Below, in pieces: positions 1-5,762 of a stretch of DNA of 5,762 nt. Position numbers and translations under genes: made by a program. The stretch comes from Ahrensia sp. (lineage in GTDB: Bacteria > Pseudomonadota > Alphaproteobacteria > Rhizobiales > Rhizobiaceae). The notes under the pieces were generated by a model. The model saw nothing but the letters and a program-made list of their open reading frames with translations. It was not told where the DNA came from and ran no database searches. Position 1 is the stretch's first letter. The number at the start of each line of letters is the position of its first letter. The DNA is taken from assembly GCA_003233475.1 (NCBI GenBank), contig QILU01000172.1:1-5762 (forward strand). Reading direction: 5' to 3'.

Positions 1-174
1 TATACACGTGTCGGGGCAGACCTGAAAGGACGGGCTGCCATCGAATGGGGGTTTTACGGAATCCCTGAAACCCTGCTTATCGATCAAAATGGTATTGTGC
101 GTTACAAGATTGTCGGGCCGATCAGTTCCCGGAAATTTAAGGAGCTAAATGTAGAAATTCAAAAACTGCTCTAA
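1..174 (+). CDS. ccmG: CcmG/DsbE thiol:disulfide interchange protein, C-terminal 57 residues (partial at window start)
   Basis: Seen: frame 1 is open from the first base to a TAA at 172-174 and encodes the last 57 residues of a protein. They include a G-I-P-E-T-L-L-I-D run (residues 20-28 of the fragment), then a G-I-V-R-Y-K turn and V-G-P-I. Family knowledge: this is the cis-proline region and C-terminal strand-helix of the CcmG/CycY (DsbE) thioredoxin-like proteins, where GVPETFLID is the usual form. CcmG is anchored in the inner membrane, faces the periplasm, and keeps apocytochrome c haem-binding cysteines reduced for the Ccm haem lyase. The WCxxC active site would lie upstream of the window and cannot be checked. 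Inference: the rest of a ccm operon probably precedes it. No terminator follows; the stop overlaps that of the converging septation gene. Another periplasmic thioredoxin-like protein (ResA/TlpA type) is the alternative, but the GIPE and VGPI motifs favour CcmG. Confidence 0.88.
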   Translation, partial: YTRVGADLKGRAAIEWGFYGIPETLLIDQNGIVRYKIVGPISSRKFKELNVEIQKLL

Positions 175-791
175 TCTTCGCTCTCATCTAATGCGTGTTT
201 CATAATCAACGGCATTTGGGAAAAAACAAAAAGCATGGTTAGTCCGGTCATACCCCAAAATTTGAACCCCACCCAAAAACCTTCCGAAAAATTGCGCCAG
301 ACAATTTCATTGACCACCGCCAAAATCAAAAAGAACAAACCCCATCTGAAGGTCAGAATTTTCCATCCCTTATCATCAATGGCAAAAGCCATTCCCATCA
401 CTGTTTTCAGTAAACTTTTGTTAAAAAACAAGCCCCCGAGCAGTGCCACCCCAAAAAGCGTATTGATAATGGTGGGTTTCATTTTAATGAATATCTCATT
501 TTGAAAATAAAGCGTTAGCCCGCCAAACACGCTCACCACGACCAGGGTGACAATTGGCATAATAGGAACGGAGCGCATGAGAATGAGTGATAGCGCTATT
601 GAAACAGCCGTTGCAGCCATAATCACGGCAGTTGCCAGAAATAGTGGTTTCTCCAGTATGCCGCTCAGCCCAAAAAAACCTGCAATCCGTTCCCCTTGAT
701 TATAGGCAATCACAAATAAGATTACCGGGCCAATTTCCAGCGCCATTTTTAGATGTGGGTTTATCGAAGGGGATTCGGAAGTTTTAGACAT
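171..791 (-). CDS. yciB: Septation protein A (YciB/IspZ family), polytopic inner-membrane protein
   Basis: Seen: 206 residues with six hydrophobic stretches at about 17-30, 49-71, 76-96, 107-123, 148-165 and 175-196. Family hallmarks include E-I-G-P-V-I-L-F near residue 19, P-T-I-I-N-T-L-F-G at 106-114, F-F-N-K-S-L-L-K at 122-129, the charged-aromatic segment W-K-I-L-T-F-R-W at 143-150 and F-S-Q-M-P-L-I near the C terminus. Family knowledge: YciB/IspZ proteins are inner-membrane proteins linked to cell division and envelope integrity; the name comes from a Shigella septation phenotype and the biochemical activity is unknown. Start choice: an ATG at 791-789 has GAAGAG at 801-796, only 4 bases away. 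An in-frame TTG at 803-801 would add four residues but lies in that motif and has no ribosome site of its own. The gene is divergent from acnA, and its TAG (173-171) overlaps the ccmG stop. In many relatives ftsY sits next to this gene; here acnA takes that side. Confidence 0.93.
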   Translation of the reverse strand: MSKTSESPSINPHLKMALEIGPVILFVIAYNQGERIAGFFGLSGILEKPLFLATAVIMAATAVSIALSLILMRSVPIMPIVTLVVVSVFGGLTLYFQNEIFIKMKPTIINTLFGVALLGGLFFNKSLLKTVMGMAFAIDDKGWKILTFRWGLFFLILAVVNEIVWRNFSEGFWVGFKFWGMTGLTMLFVFSQMPLIMKHALDESED

Positions 792-841
792 TACGCTCTT
801 CAAATCTGAATTTGGCTTTTATCTACACCAAGGTGAACCCG

Positions 842-934
842 ATGCAAACAAGTGTTTATCCAACCTTCGGCTGGCTGGACGGTTTCAATGCGGAGGCTTA
901 TACAAACGGTATATCGTTTACCACTCATATGTGA
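842..934 (+). CDS. Possible 30-residue leader ORF upstream of acnA
   Basis: Seen: ATG at 842-844 opens a 30-codon frame ending at TGA 932-934. It is preceded by AAGGTGA (830-836), a good Shine-Dalgarno match, 5 bases from the ATG. The peptide begins [11 protein letters not shown] and has no run of a single amino acid of the kind used by classical attenuators, no signal peptide and no recognised family. Its stop lies 14 bases before the acnA ribosome binding site and 29 bases before the acnA ATG. Inference: if transcription of acnA starts upstream of about 830, this could be a translated leader. If the candidate promoter at 875-904 is the real one, the ORF would not be transcribed and means nothing. 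An ORF of this length can easily arise by chance. Confidence 0.2.
   Translation: MQTSVYPTFGWLDGFNAEAYTNGISFTTHM
904..919. repeat. 16-bp near-perfect palindrome in the acnA leader
   Basis: AAACGgTATAtCGTTT reads the same on the other strand at 14 of 16 positions; the only break is the G/T pair at 909 and 914. It directly follows or overlaps the candidate acnA -10 box and lies 45 bp before the start codon, which is a reasonable place for a repressor site. The match to a named regulator is not known. Confidence 0.3.
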
Positions 935-948
935 CAGCGCGCACAATC

Positions 949-953
949 AGGAG
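949..953 (+). promoter_or_regulatory. Ribosome binding site deciding the acnA start
   Basis: AGGAG at 949-953 lies 10 bases before the ATG at 964. It falls inside the 11-codon extension that an in-frame GTG at 931 would give, and that GTG has no purine-rich stretch ahead of it. The ATG also gives the family-typical N terminus. Confidence 0.75.
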
Positions 954-963
954 CTCCCACCCT

Positions 964-3654
964 ATGACATCTTCACTGGATAGTTTTTCATGTAAAAAAA
1001 CCCTTGCTGTTGGAGGTAAGGAATATACCTATTTCAGCCTTAAAGAGGCCGAAAAAAACGGCTTAAGCGGAATTTCAAAATTACCATTCTCGCTCAAAGT
1101 ATTGCTGGAAAATCTGCTACGGTTTGAAGACGGGCGATCGGTTACAGCTGAAGACATAAAAGCCGTTGCCAACTGGCTGGATAATAAAGGCAAAGCCGGC
1201 CAGGAAATTGCCTTTCGCCCGGCACGGGTATTAATGCAGGATTTCACCGGCGTTCCAGCCGTGGTGGATTTGGCGGCCATGCGCGATGCGACCACAAATC
1301 TTGGGGGCAATACCTCTTCCATCAACCCGCAGGTTCCGGTTGATCTGGTAATCGACCATTCGGTAATGGTGGACTATTTCGGCGGCGCCAACGCATTTGA
1401 AAAGAATGTTGAGCGTGAATATGAACGCAACGGCGAGCGCTATACATTTTTGAAATGGGGGCAGCAAGCCTTCGAAAATTTCCGCGTTGTACCCCCTGGA
1501 ACCGGAATTTGCCATCAGGTCAATCTGGAATATCTTGCTCAAACCGTGTGGACCAAAGAAGTGGACGGGGAAACAATTGCCTATCCTGATACATTGGTGG
1601 GAACAGATTCCCATACAACAATGGTCAACGGGCTTTCCGTTTTAGGTTGGGGTGTGGGGGGCATTGAAGCGGAGGCAGCGATGCTTGGCCAACCTGTCAC
1701 AATGCTTATCCCGGAAGTTATCGGCTTTCGCCTGGAAGGCAAAATGGCGGAAGGTATTACGGCGACCGACCTCGTTTTGGTGATCGTGCAAATGTTACGT
1801 GAAAAAGGCGTGGTCGGAAAATTTGTGGAATTTTATGGCCCCGGTCTTGATAATCTGTCTCTGGAAGATCAAGCAACAATCGCCAATATGGCCCCTGAAT
1901 ATGGGGCCACTTGCGGGTTTTTTCCAATTGATAAAGACACCATCAATTATCTTGGTGCTACCGGCCGTGATAAGGACAGAATTGAACTGGTGGAGGCTTA
2001 CGCAAAAGCGCAGGGCATGTGGCGTGGGGAGGAAGGTGAAAACCCGGTTTTCACCGATACCTTATCCCTTGATCTAAAGACCGTAGTACCCTCCATTTCA
2101 GGCCCAAAACGCCCCCAGGACCGGCTGGAGCTTAAGGGCGCAGACAAAGCTTTTGCGCAAGCCATGAAGAAGGAATTTGGCAAATCCGACCGCGGAGAAC
2201 GGTTTGCGGTTAAGGGCAAAGATTTTGATCTGGGCAACGGGGATATTGTGGTAGCGGCCATTACCTCATGCACCAACACCTCCAATCCGTCCGTGTTGAT
2301 CGCAGCCGGCCTTGTGGCTCGCAATGCCCACGCCAAAGGGCTGAGCGTGAAACCATGGGTTAAAACCTCGTTCGCACCGGGTTCCCAAGTGGTAACAGAT
2401 TATCTCAACAAAGCAGACCTCTCCAAGGAATTGGATGCCATGGGATTTAATCTCGTTGGTTATGGCTGCACCACCTGCATTGGTAATTCAGGGCCACTGG
2501 ACGAAGAAATATCAAAAACCATCCATAAAAATGATCTGGTGGCGTGCTCTGTGCTTTCCGGAAATCGGAATTTTGAAGGGCGAATTTCACCGGATGTGCA
2601 GGCAAATTATCTGGCTTCCCCGCCTTTGGTGGTGGCCTATGCAATAGCTGGTTCACTCTATGTTGATGTCTCCAAAGACTCATTGGGAAAAGATACTGAC
2701 GGCAATGATGTGTTTTTGGCGGACCTGTGGCCCTCAAGTGCTGAGATTGCAGCCATTATGCGTGAAACCGTCAACGAAGAAATGTTCCGCTCCCGCTACG
2801 GGGATGTGTTTAAGGGAGATGCCGCATGGCGGGACATAAAAGTAAGCGGTGGCGACACCTATGGCTGGGAGAGCACTTCCACCTATGTGCAAAACCCGCC
2901 CTATTTTGACGGCATGACCATGGAGCCGGAACCAATAGAAGATATTCATGAAGCGCGGGTTTTATCCCTGTTCAAGGATTCCATCACCACCGACCATATT
3001 TCTCCGGCAGGGGGAATCAGCGGCAACAGCCCGGCAGGCGATTATTTGCGTGAGCATCAGGTTCGCCCGGTCGATTTTAATTCCTACGGCTCCAGGCGCG
3101 GCAATCACGATGTGATGATGCGCGGCACCTTCGCTAATATTCGCATTAAAAACCAAATGCTGGATGATGTGGAAGGAGGCTACTCCGTTCATTACCCGTC
3201 CGGTGAACAGGGTTCCATGTTTGATGTGGCCATGCGTTACCGCGATGAGAATGTTCCCCTGGTGGTTTTTGCCGGCAAGGAATACGGCACAGGTTCATCC
3301 CGCGACTGGGCGGCTAAAGGAACACGCCTGCTGGGTGTGCGCGCAGTTATTGCCGGAAGTTTTGAGCGGATTCACCGCTCCAATCTGGTGGGAATGGGTG
3401 TATTACCGCTGGTATTCACCGGCGACGACAGTTGGGAAAACCTTGGTCTGAGCGGAAAAGAAAAGGTTACAATCAAAGGGCTTGGCGATCTTGCACCGCG
3501 CCAGGAAATGACAGCTTCCATTGAGATGGAGGATGGTTCCGTTAAAACAATCACCCTTCTCTCGCGAATTGATACGGAAGACGAACTGGGATATTTCCGC
3601 CATGGCGGCATTTTGCATTATGTATTGCGCAATTTGAATAAAACCGCCGCATAA
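964..3654 (+). CDS. acnA: Aconitate hydratase AcnA (896 aa, complete)
   Basis: Catalyses citrate to isocitrate via cis-aconitate in the cytoplasmic TCA cycle with a [4Fe-4S] cluster. Seen: 896 residues, the usual length of AcnA/IRP-type aconitases. The N terminus S-L-D-S-F-S-C is typical of alphaproteobacterial AcnA. The signature D-S-H-T-T-M-V-N-G starts at D215. Cluster ligands are C436 (S-C-T-N-T-S-N-P-S) and C502 and C505 ([10 protein letters not shown]), at family spacing. The C-terminal swivel domain carries [11 protein letters not shown] and the active-site G-T-G-S-S-R-D-W at 775-782. No frameshift or missing key residue was noticed. Family knowledge: related proteins can bind mRNA as apo-enzymes, but nothing here tests this. 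Start: ATG 964 with AGGAG at 949-953. It is divergent from septation protein A and followed after 88 bp by the DUF1223 gene on the same strand; no clear terminator separates them. AcnA rather than AcnB is certain from domain order and length; the 2-methylaconitate enzyme AcnD is less likely on the N-terminal motif. Confidence 0.98.
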   Translation: MTSSLDSFSCKKTLAVGGKEYTYFSLKEAEKNGLSGISKLPFSLKVLLENLLRFEDGRSVTAEDIKAVANWLDNKGKAGQEIAFRPARVLMQDFTGVPAVVDLAAMRDATTNLGGNTSSINPQVPVDLVIDHSVMVDYFGGANAFEKNVEREYERNGERYTFLKWGQQAFENFRVVPPGTGICHQVNLEYLAQTVWTKEVDGETIAYPDTLVGTDSHTTMVNGLSVLGWGVGGIEAEAAMLGQPVTMLIPEVIGFRLEGKMAEGITATDLVLVIVQMLREKGVVGKFVEFYGPGLDNLSLEDQATIANMAPEYGATCGFFPIDKDTINYLGATGRDKDRIELVEAYAKAQGMWRGEEGENPVFTDTLSLDLKTVVPSISGPKRPQDRLELKGADKAFAQAMKKEFGKSDRGERFAVKGKDFDLGNGDIVVAAITSCTNTSNPSVLIAAGLVARNAHAKGLSVKPWVKTSFAPGSQVVTDYLNKADLSKELDAMGFNLVGYGCTTCIGNSGPLDEEISKTIHKNDLVACSVLSGNRNFEGRISPDVQANYLASPPLVVAYAIAGSLYVDVSKDSLGKDTDGNDVFLADLWPSSAEIAAIMRETVNEEMFRSRYGDVFKGDAAWRDIKVSGGDTYGWESTSTYVQNPPYFDGMTMEPEPIEDIHEARVLSLFKDSITTDHISPAGGISGNSPAGDYLREHQVRPVDFNSYGSRRGNHDVMMRGTFANIRIKNQMLDDVEGGYSVHYPSGEQGSMFDVAMRYRDENVPLVVFAGKEYGTGSSRDWAAKGTRLLGVRAVIAGSFERIHRSNLVGMGVLPLVFTGDDSWENLGLSGKEKVTIKGLGDLAPRQEMTASIEMEDGSVKTITLLSRIDTEDELGYFRHGGILHYVLRNLNKTAA

Positions 3655-3742
3655 ACTCTAACATGTGACGCTAATGTGAGTTGCAAGTGAGGTCGAACCA
3701 AAGCATCTTCATTCCTTAAATAAGGAGCGATTTGTTAATATC
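3655..3742 (+). promoter_or_regulatory. acnA-DUF1223 gap with 11-bp-phased GTGA motifs
   Basis: The 88-bp gap has no hairpin followed by a T-run, so acnA may read through into the next gene. TGTGAC (3664-3669), TGTGAG (3675-3680) and AGTGAG (3686-3691) follow one another at exactly 11-bp steps, about one helical turn. TTGCAA at 3681-3686 could be a -35 box, but there is no convincing -10 at 16-18 bp. AAGGAG at 3722-3727 is the only good ribosome binding site for the downstream gene. Confidence 0.3.
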
Positions 3743-4498
3743 ATGGAATATTCAGGCTTTCAAAAGCTAAAAAGCGCCAGCTTTGCAGCCGTCCTGTTGG
3801 CTCTTTCAACTGTCGCCGCCCACGCAGAAGAGCACCAACCCACCGCGGTGGTGGAGTTGTTCACATCACAAGGCTGCTCCTCATGCCCGCCTGCAGATAA
3901 AATTCTTTCTCAATACGCCCAGTCGGACAATATTCTGGCTTTGTCATTCCATGTCGATTATTGGAATTATCTCGGCTGGAAGGATACTTTTTCAAAACCC
4001 GAATTCACTGAACGCCAAAGGCGATATGCCGTCTCATTTAACAGGCGGGGAGTTTACACACCCCAGGCCGTTATTAACGGCCGTGATCACGTGGTGGGTT
4101 CACGAGGCGACGAAATTGAATCCCTGATACAATCCTACAAAGCGTCAGGTAAGGGACTTACGGTTCCCATCAAAGCAACACGTACCAAAGACAGCATTCG
4201 TATTACAACCGACGTTGATTCCGGCGATGCAATTTTGTGGATCGTATTTTTTGATAAGAAACAGGTTGTTGAAATATTACGTGGTGAAAATCGTGGCAAA
4301 ACGATTGCCTACCACAATGTGGTGCGCGAAATGTCCATGCTTGGAATGATGAAAGACGGAAAACTGGATATCACACTTCCAATGGAAGAATTGCGCCGTA
4401 AGGGAAATGAATCCTGTGCAATCATACTCCAACGGGCAACAAGCGATGGAACGCCAGGAGCGATCATTGGAGCCACGGTGGTAAACCTGAGCGAATAA
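3743..4498 (+). CDS. Secreted DUF1223 (thioredoxin-fold) protein
   Basis: Seen: 251 residues. Residues 1-28 look like a Sec signal peptide: K8 and K10, a hydrophobic core around 12-25, then A-H-A before the cut ahead of E29. The mature part begins with T-A-V-V-E-L-F-T-S-Q-G-C-S-S-C-P-P-A-D, placing a CxxC pair at C45 and C48. H70-V-D-Y-W-N-Y-L-G-W follows, and then Y-T-P-Q-A-V-I-N-G with a probable cis-proline at P107. This order is that of DUF1223 (PF06764) proteins, which have a thioredoxin-like fold. The function is not established; a periplasmic thiol-redox role is inferred from the motif and export signal. The start is slightly odd: AAGGAG (3722-3727) lies 15 bases before the ATG, longer than usual, but no in-frame alternative start lies nearer and the signal peptide needs this N terminus. 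It follows acnA on the same strand and is followed by a hairpin terminator at 4560-4594. Confidence 0.92.
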   Translation: MEYSGFQKLKSASFAAVLLALSTVAAHAEEHQPTAVVELFTSQGCSSCPPADKILSQYAQSDNILALSFHVDYWNYLGWKDTFSKPEFTERQRRYAVSFNRRGVYTPQAVINGRDHVVGSRGDEIESLIQSYKASGKGLTVPIKATRTKDSIRITTDVDSGDAILWIVFFDKKQVVEILRGENRGKTIAYHNVVREMSMLGMMKDGKLDITLPMEELRRKGNESCAIILQRATSDGTPGAIIGATVVNLSE

Positions 4499-4551
4499 TT
4501 CTCACACCACGCAAAACACAAAACAGCGTGGCAATATAAAGCGGTAATAGT

Positions 4552-4599
4552 AAAAAATAGAGGATCAGCCTCCTGTTGAAAGCGACTGATCCTCATTTT
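4552..4599. terminator. Strong intrinsic terminator hairpin, usable in both directions, better on the minus strand
   Basis: A perfect 9-bp stem, GAGGATCAG (4560-4568) with CTGATCCTC (4586-4594), encloses a 17-base loop. On the plus strand it is followed by ATTTTG, a short T-run, and would end the DUF1223 transcript 62 bases after its stop codon. On the minus strand it is followed by TATTTTTT, a much better U-tract. No protein gene on the minus strand ends here, so the minus-strand quality suggests an RNA gene reading leftward from the GC-rich island next door, or simply a two-way terminator. Confidence 0.75.
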
Positions 4600-4600
4600 G

Positions 4601-4741
4601 CACCTGCTCCGGGGAAGAGAAGGTCCTGTTTCTTGGACAGAAACATAAGGCCCGGGAGGGTATGGTTGTATTTCAAGCGTAGGCCCCAGGGGGCTGGGGG
4701 GCTGTGAACGGGACGCACGGTGGAAACACTTAACCGGGGCA
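4601..4741. ncRNA. Candidate structured non-coding RNA in a GC-rich island (strand unresolved)
   Basis: By hand count 84 of 140 bases at 4601-4740 are G or C (60%), against about 38-43% in the 60-base blocks on either side; no ORF of note is present. On the plus strand TGCTCCGG (4605-4612) can close with CCGGGGCA (4734-4741) with one G-U. Inside it GTCCTG (4623-4628) can pair with CGGGAC (4709-4714), also with one G-U, and GTG-GAAA-CAC (4720-4729) forms a small tetraloop hairpin in the 3' side of the internal loop. CCCCAG/CTGGGG (4684-4699) is a tight local hairpin on either strand, and TGTTTC/GAAACA (4627-4645) is another. A closed rod with an asymmetric bubble and a small 3' hairpin resembles 6S RNA, but I do not recognise its sequence and the usual 6S neighbours (zapA, 5-formyltetrahydrofolate cyclo-ligase) are absent. 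In favour of minus: the T6 terminator at 4552-4559 and C-rich loops like those of small regulatory RNAs. In favour of plus: the two G-U pairs become A-C mismatches on the minus strand. It lacks the SRP RNA GGAAGCAGC loop and the RNase P GAGGAAAGTCC core. Exact ends are unknown. Confidence 0.4.
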
Positions 4742-4885
4742 ATAGACTATCAATTTACCTTCAAATGAGGCTGAACAGGGGTGGCAATGCGGCTCAATTG
4801 TGACAGATTCGGTTATTTGATCAAACCATATTGCAAACTGTTTCAAAGCTTCACGAGCAATGAATGAAAAATTAACGCCTGCAAC
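4742..4885. other. Intergenic remainder, no feature seen
   Basis: AT-rich sequence between the GC-rich island and the leader of the DUF2794 gene. I see no tRNA, repeat, strong hairpin or convincing promoter. A 26-codon frame at 4787-4867 on the plus strand has a G-rich stretch before its ATG but no recognisable product. Confidence 0.5.
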
Positions 4886-4914
4886 TTGCAAGTGAGCGAT
4901 TATGTACCCACAAT
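4886..4914 (+). promoter_or_regulatory. Possible promoter of the DUF2794-trmD pair
   Basis: TTGCAA (4886-4891), a 17-bp spacer and CACAAT (4909-4914) form the best sigma-70-like arrangement before DUF2794. A start near 4921 would leave a leader of about 26 bases containing the GGAG ribosome site at 4938-4941. Matches are partial (4 of 6 in each box), so this is a weak call. The TTGCAAGTGAG at its left end also occurs upstream of the DUF1223 gene. Confidence 0.22.
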
Positions 4915-4946
4915 CAATATAGAACTGATTTCAAATCGGAGCGATA

Positions 4947-5384
4947 ATGGGCGTTTCAAGCGGCTCAAACAAAAAAATACGAAATTCAGGAGTTGGAGAT
5001 TTAATTTCATTTGCGGCCCGCCGCCCACTGGCTGGATCCGGAGCGAGCAATACAATTATTTCTTCAACGGGCAATCCGGTGAAACCCTCTCAAATCAGCT
5101 TTAATCGAAAAGAGCTTACAGCAATCCTGCGAATTTACGGTTTTAAGGTCGCAAACGGTGAATGGCGGGACTACGCAATTGATCATTTGAAGGATCGAGC
5201 CGTGTTTTCAGTATTTCGCCGCAGCGGGGAATCCGCCCTTTATGCAATCGAAAAAAACCCCAAATTGACCCGCCGTCAGGGCGCTTATTCTGTGAGTGGC
5301 GCAAATGGAGTTATTTTGAAACGAGGGCAGGAACTCGCTCAAGTGCTAAAAATATTTGAGAAACAATTGAAGCTGGTCGATTAG
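4947..5384 (+). CDS. DUF2794 family protein, function unknown
   Basis: Seen: 145 residues. Residues 1-49 are Ser/Gly/Asn-rich with scattered basic residues and look disordered. Residues 50-145 form the conserved core, starting I-S-F-N-R-K-E-L, then [22 protein letters not shown] (71-92), the I-E-K-N-P-K-L block near 101-107, R-R-Q-G-A-Y-S-V (109-116) and G-V-I-L-K-R-G (121-127), ending L-K-L-V-D. This is the pattern of DUF2794 (PF10984), a family found in alphaproteobacteria with no known function. No signal peptide or membrane segment is seen, so it is probably cytoplasmic; the basic, aromatic-rich core would suit nucleic-acid or protein binding, but that is a guess. Start: ATG 4947 has GGAG at 4938-4941, 5 bases away. 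trmD begins 16 bp after its stop on the same strand, so the two are probably co-transcribed. Confidence 0.9.
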   Translation: MGVSSGSNKKIRNSGVGDLISFAARRPLAGSGASNTIISSTGNPVKPSQISFNRKELTAILRIYGFKVANGEWRDYAIDHLKDRAVFSVFRRSGESALYAIEKNPKLTRRQGAYSVSGANGVILKRGQELAQVLKIFEKQLKLVD

Positions 5385-5400
5385 GCTCTATACAAATCCC

Positions 5401-5762
5401 ATGACCTTCCGCGCCTCTATCCTCACCCTTTATCCCGATATGTTTCCCGGCCCGCTAAGCCTTTCCCTTGCCGGACGCGCTTTAGAACGGGGAGACTGGG
5501 CTTGTGAAACAACTCAAATCCGGGATTTTGCCACCGGTAAACACCAAAATGTCGATGACACCCCGGCCGGTGGTGGGGCCGGAATGGTTTTACGGGCGGA
5601 TGTTTTAGCAAATGCAATAGATCATGTGTCTCCAAATGGAGACACCCGGCCCCGTCTGCTCATGAGCCCACGGGGAAAACCACTTACCCAAAAACGGGTG
5701 CGCGAATTAGCCATGGGAGACGGATTATCAATTGTTTGCGGGCGTTTCGAAGGGGTTGACCA
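5401..5762 (+). CDS. trmD: tRNA (guanine(37)-N1)-methyltransferase TrmD, N-terminal 120 residues (partial at window end)
   Basis: TrmD is the cytoplasmic SPOUT-class enzyme that methylates N1 of G37 next to the anticodon, using S-adenosylmethionine, to prevent +1 frameshifting. Seen: the frame is open from ATG 5401 to the window edge. It starts [16 protein letters not shown], then I-R-D-F-A-T (40-45), the glycine-rich [12 protein letters not shown] at 52-63, [11 protein letters not shown] (87-97) and C-G-R-F-E-G-V-D at 113-120, all classic TrmD landmarks. The trefoil-knot C-terminal half and catalytic Asp lie beyond the window. No clear Shine-Dalgarno precedes the ATG; only 16 bp separate it from the DUF2794 stop, so translation may depend on the upstream gene. 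The usual upstream partner, rimM, is not here. Confidence 0.96.
   Translation, partial: MTFRASILTLYPDMFPGPLSLSLAGRALERGDWACETTQIRDFATGKHQNVDDTPAGGGAGMVLRADVLANAIDHVSPNGDTRPRLLMSPRGKPLTQKRVRELAMGDGLSIVCGRFEGVD

Larger units (their letters stand above)
792..963. promoter_or_regulatory. Divergent septation protein A / acnA intergenic region
   Basis: These 172 bp must hold the promoters of both divergent genes unless one is read from further away. Toward acnA, the best hand-picked promoter is CTGGAC at 875-880 and TATACA at 899-904 with an 18-bp spacer; this is a weak match to alphaproteobacterial CTTGAC/TATAAT-like boxes. Toward the septation gene, only a poor TTGCAT/TAGATA pair with a 16-bp spacer was found, at about 849-822 on the minus strand. 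No Irr, RirA or Fur box that I could recognise is present, although aconitase genes are often iron-regulated. Promoter positions are guesses from consensus only. Confidence 0.3.

Noticed and set aside
235..504. 89-codon plus-strand ORF
   Set aside because: It is antisense to the well-supported septation protein A gene and its product has no family features.
792..803. TTG at 803-801 (minus) as the septation protein A start
   Set aside because: It lacks its own ribosome site and overlaps the GAAGAG that serves the ATG at 791.
931..963. GTG at 931 as the acnA start, giving 11 extra residues
   Set aside because: No ribosome site precedes it, the extension is unlike AcnA N termini, and it contains the AGGAG used by ATG 964.
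4507..4531. CCACGC/GCGTGG hairpin just after the DUF1223 stop
   Set aside because: The 6-bp stem has a 13-base loop and no T-run after it; the hairpin at 4560-4594 is the better terminator.
4309..4596. 95-codon minus-strand ORF
   Set aside because: It runs through the terminator hairpin and then antisense to the DUF1223 gene, with no recognisable product.
4655..4712. Possible G-quadruplex from the G-runs on the plus strand
   Set aside because: Four runs of three or more G with loops of 7 or fewer are not available; the C-rich partner forms an ordinary hairpin instead.
4787..4867. 26-codon ORF with a G-rich stretch before its ATG
   Set aside because: Short, no family resemblance and no further support; mentioned only so it can be checked in relatives.
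4499..4946. Riboswitch, SRP RNA, tmRNA or RNase P RNA in the long gap
   Set aside because: None of the conserved cores I know for these (for example GGAAGCAGC or GAGGAAAGTCC) is present on either strand.
4886..5104. 72-codon plus-strand ORF starting at TTG
   Set aside because: It overlaps the clearly conserved DUF2794 gene in another frame and resembles no known protein.

Overview
This is a stretch of chromosomal core genome from an alphaproteobacterium, most likely of the order Hyphomicrobiales (Rhizobiales). The evidence is the combination of a cytochrome c maturation gene (ccmG), septation protein A, an AcnA-type aconitase, a secreted DUF1223 protein, a DUF2794 protein and trmD. DUF2794 and this style of septation protein A are typical of alphaproteobacteria. 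Base composition looks moderate (near 50% G+C), which is low for the group. The genus cannot be called from this window.

Layout: (1) 1-174 (+) is the 3' end of ccmG. (2) 171-791 (-) is septation protein A, a six-helix membrane protein, converging on ccmG so tightly that the two stop codons overlap. (3) 792-963 is a divergent intergenic region holding the acnA leader, with a possible 30-codon upstream ORF, a 16-bp near-palindrome and the acnA ribosome binding site. (4) 964-3654 (+) is a complete aconitate hydratase with all three [4Fe-4S] cysteines. (5) 3655-3742 is a short gap with an 11-bp-phased GTGA repeat. (6) 3743-4498 (+) is an exported thioredoxin-fold DUF1223 protein with a CSSC motif. 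(7) 4499-4946 is a 448-bp gene-free interval. It contains a strong two-way terminator hairpin and a GC-rich island (about 60% G+C by hand count against about 40% around it) that folds well and is the best candidate for an unannotated structured RNA. (8) 4947-5384 (+) is a DUF2794 protein. (9) 5401-5762 (+) is the 5' part of trmD, cut by the window edge.

The genes are mostly housekeeping: periplasmic thiol chemistry for haproteins (ccmG), envelope and division (septation protein A), the TCA cycle (acnA) and tRNA modification (trmD). DUF1223 and DUF2794 have no established function. No mobile element, CRISPR array, tRNA or rRNA gene is visible. The least ordinary part is the 4.5-4.95 kb interval; the other second-look items are small regulatory-scale patterns upstream of acnA, DUF1223 and DUF2794, and the placement of trmD next to DUF2794 rather than rimM.
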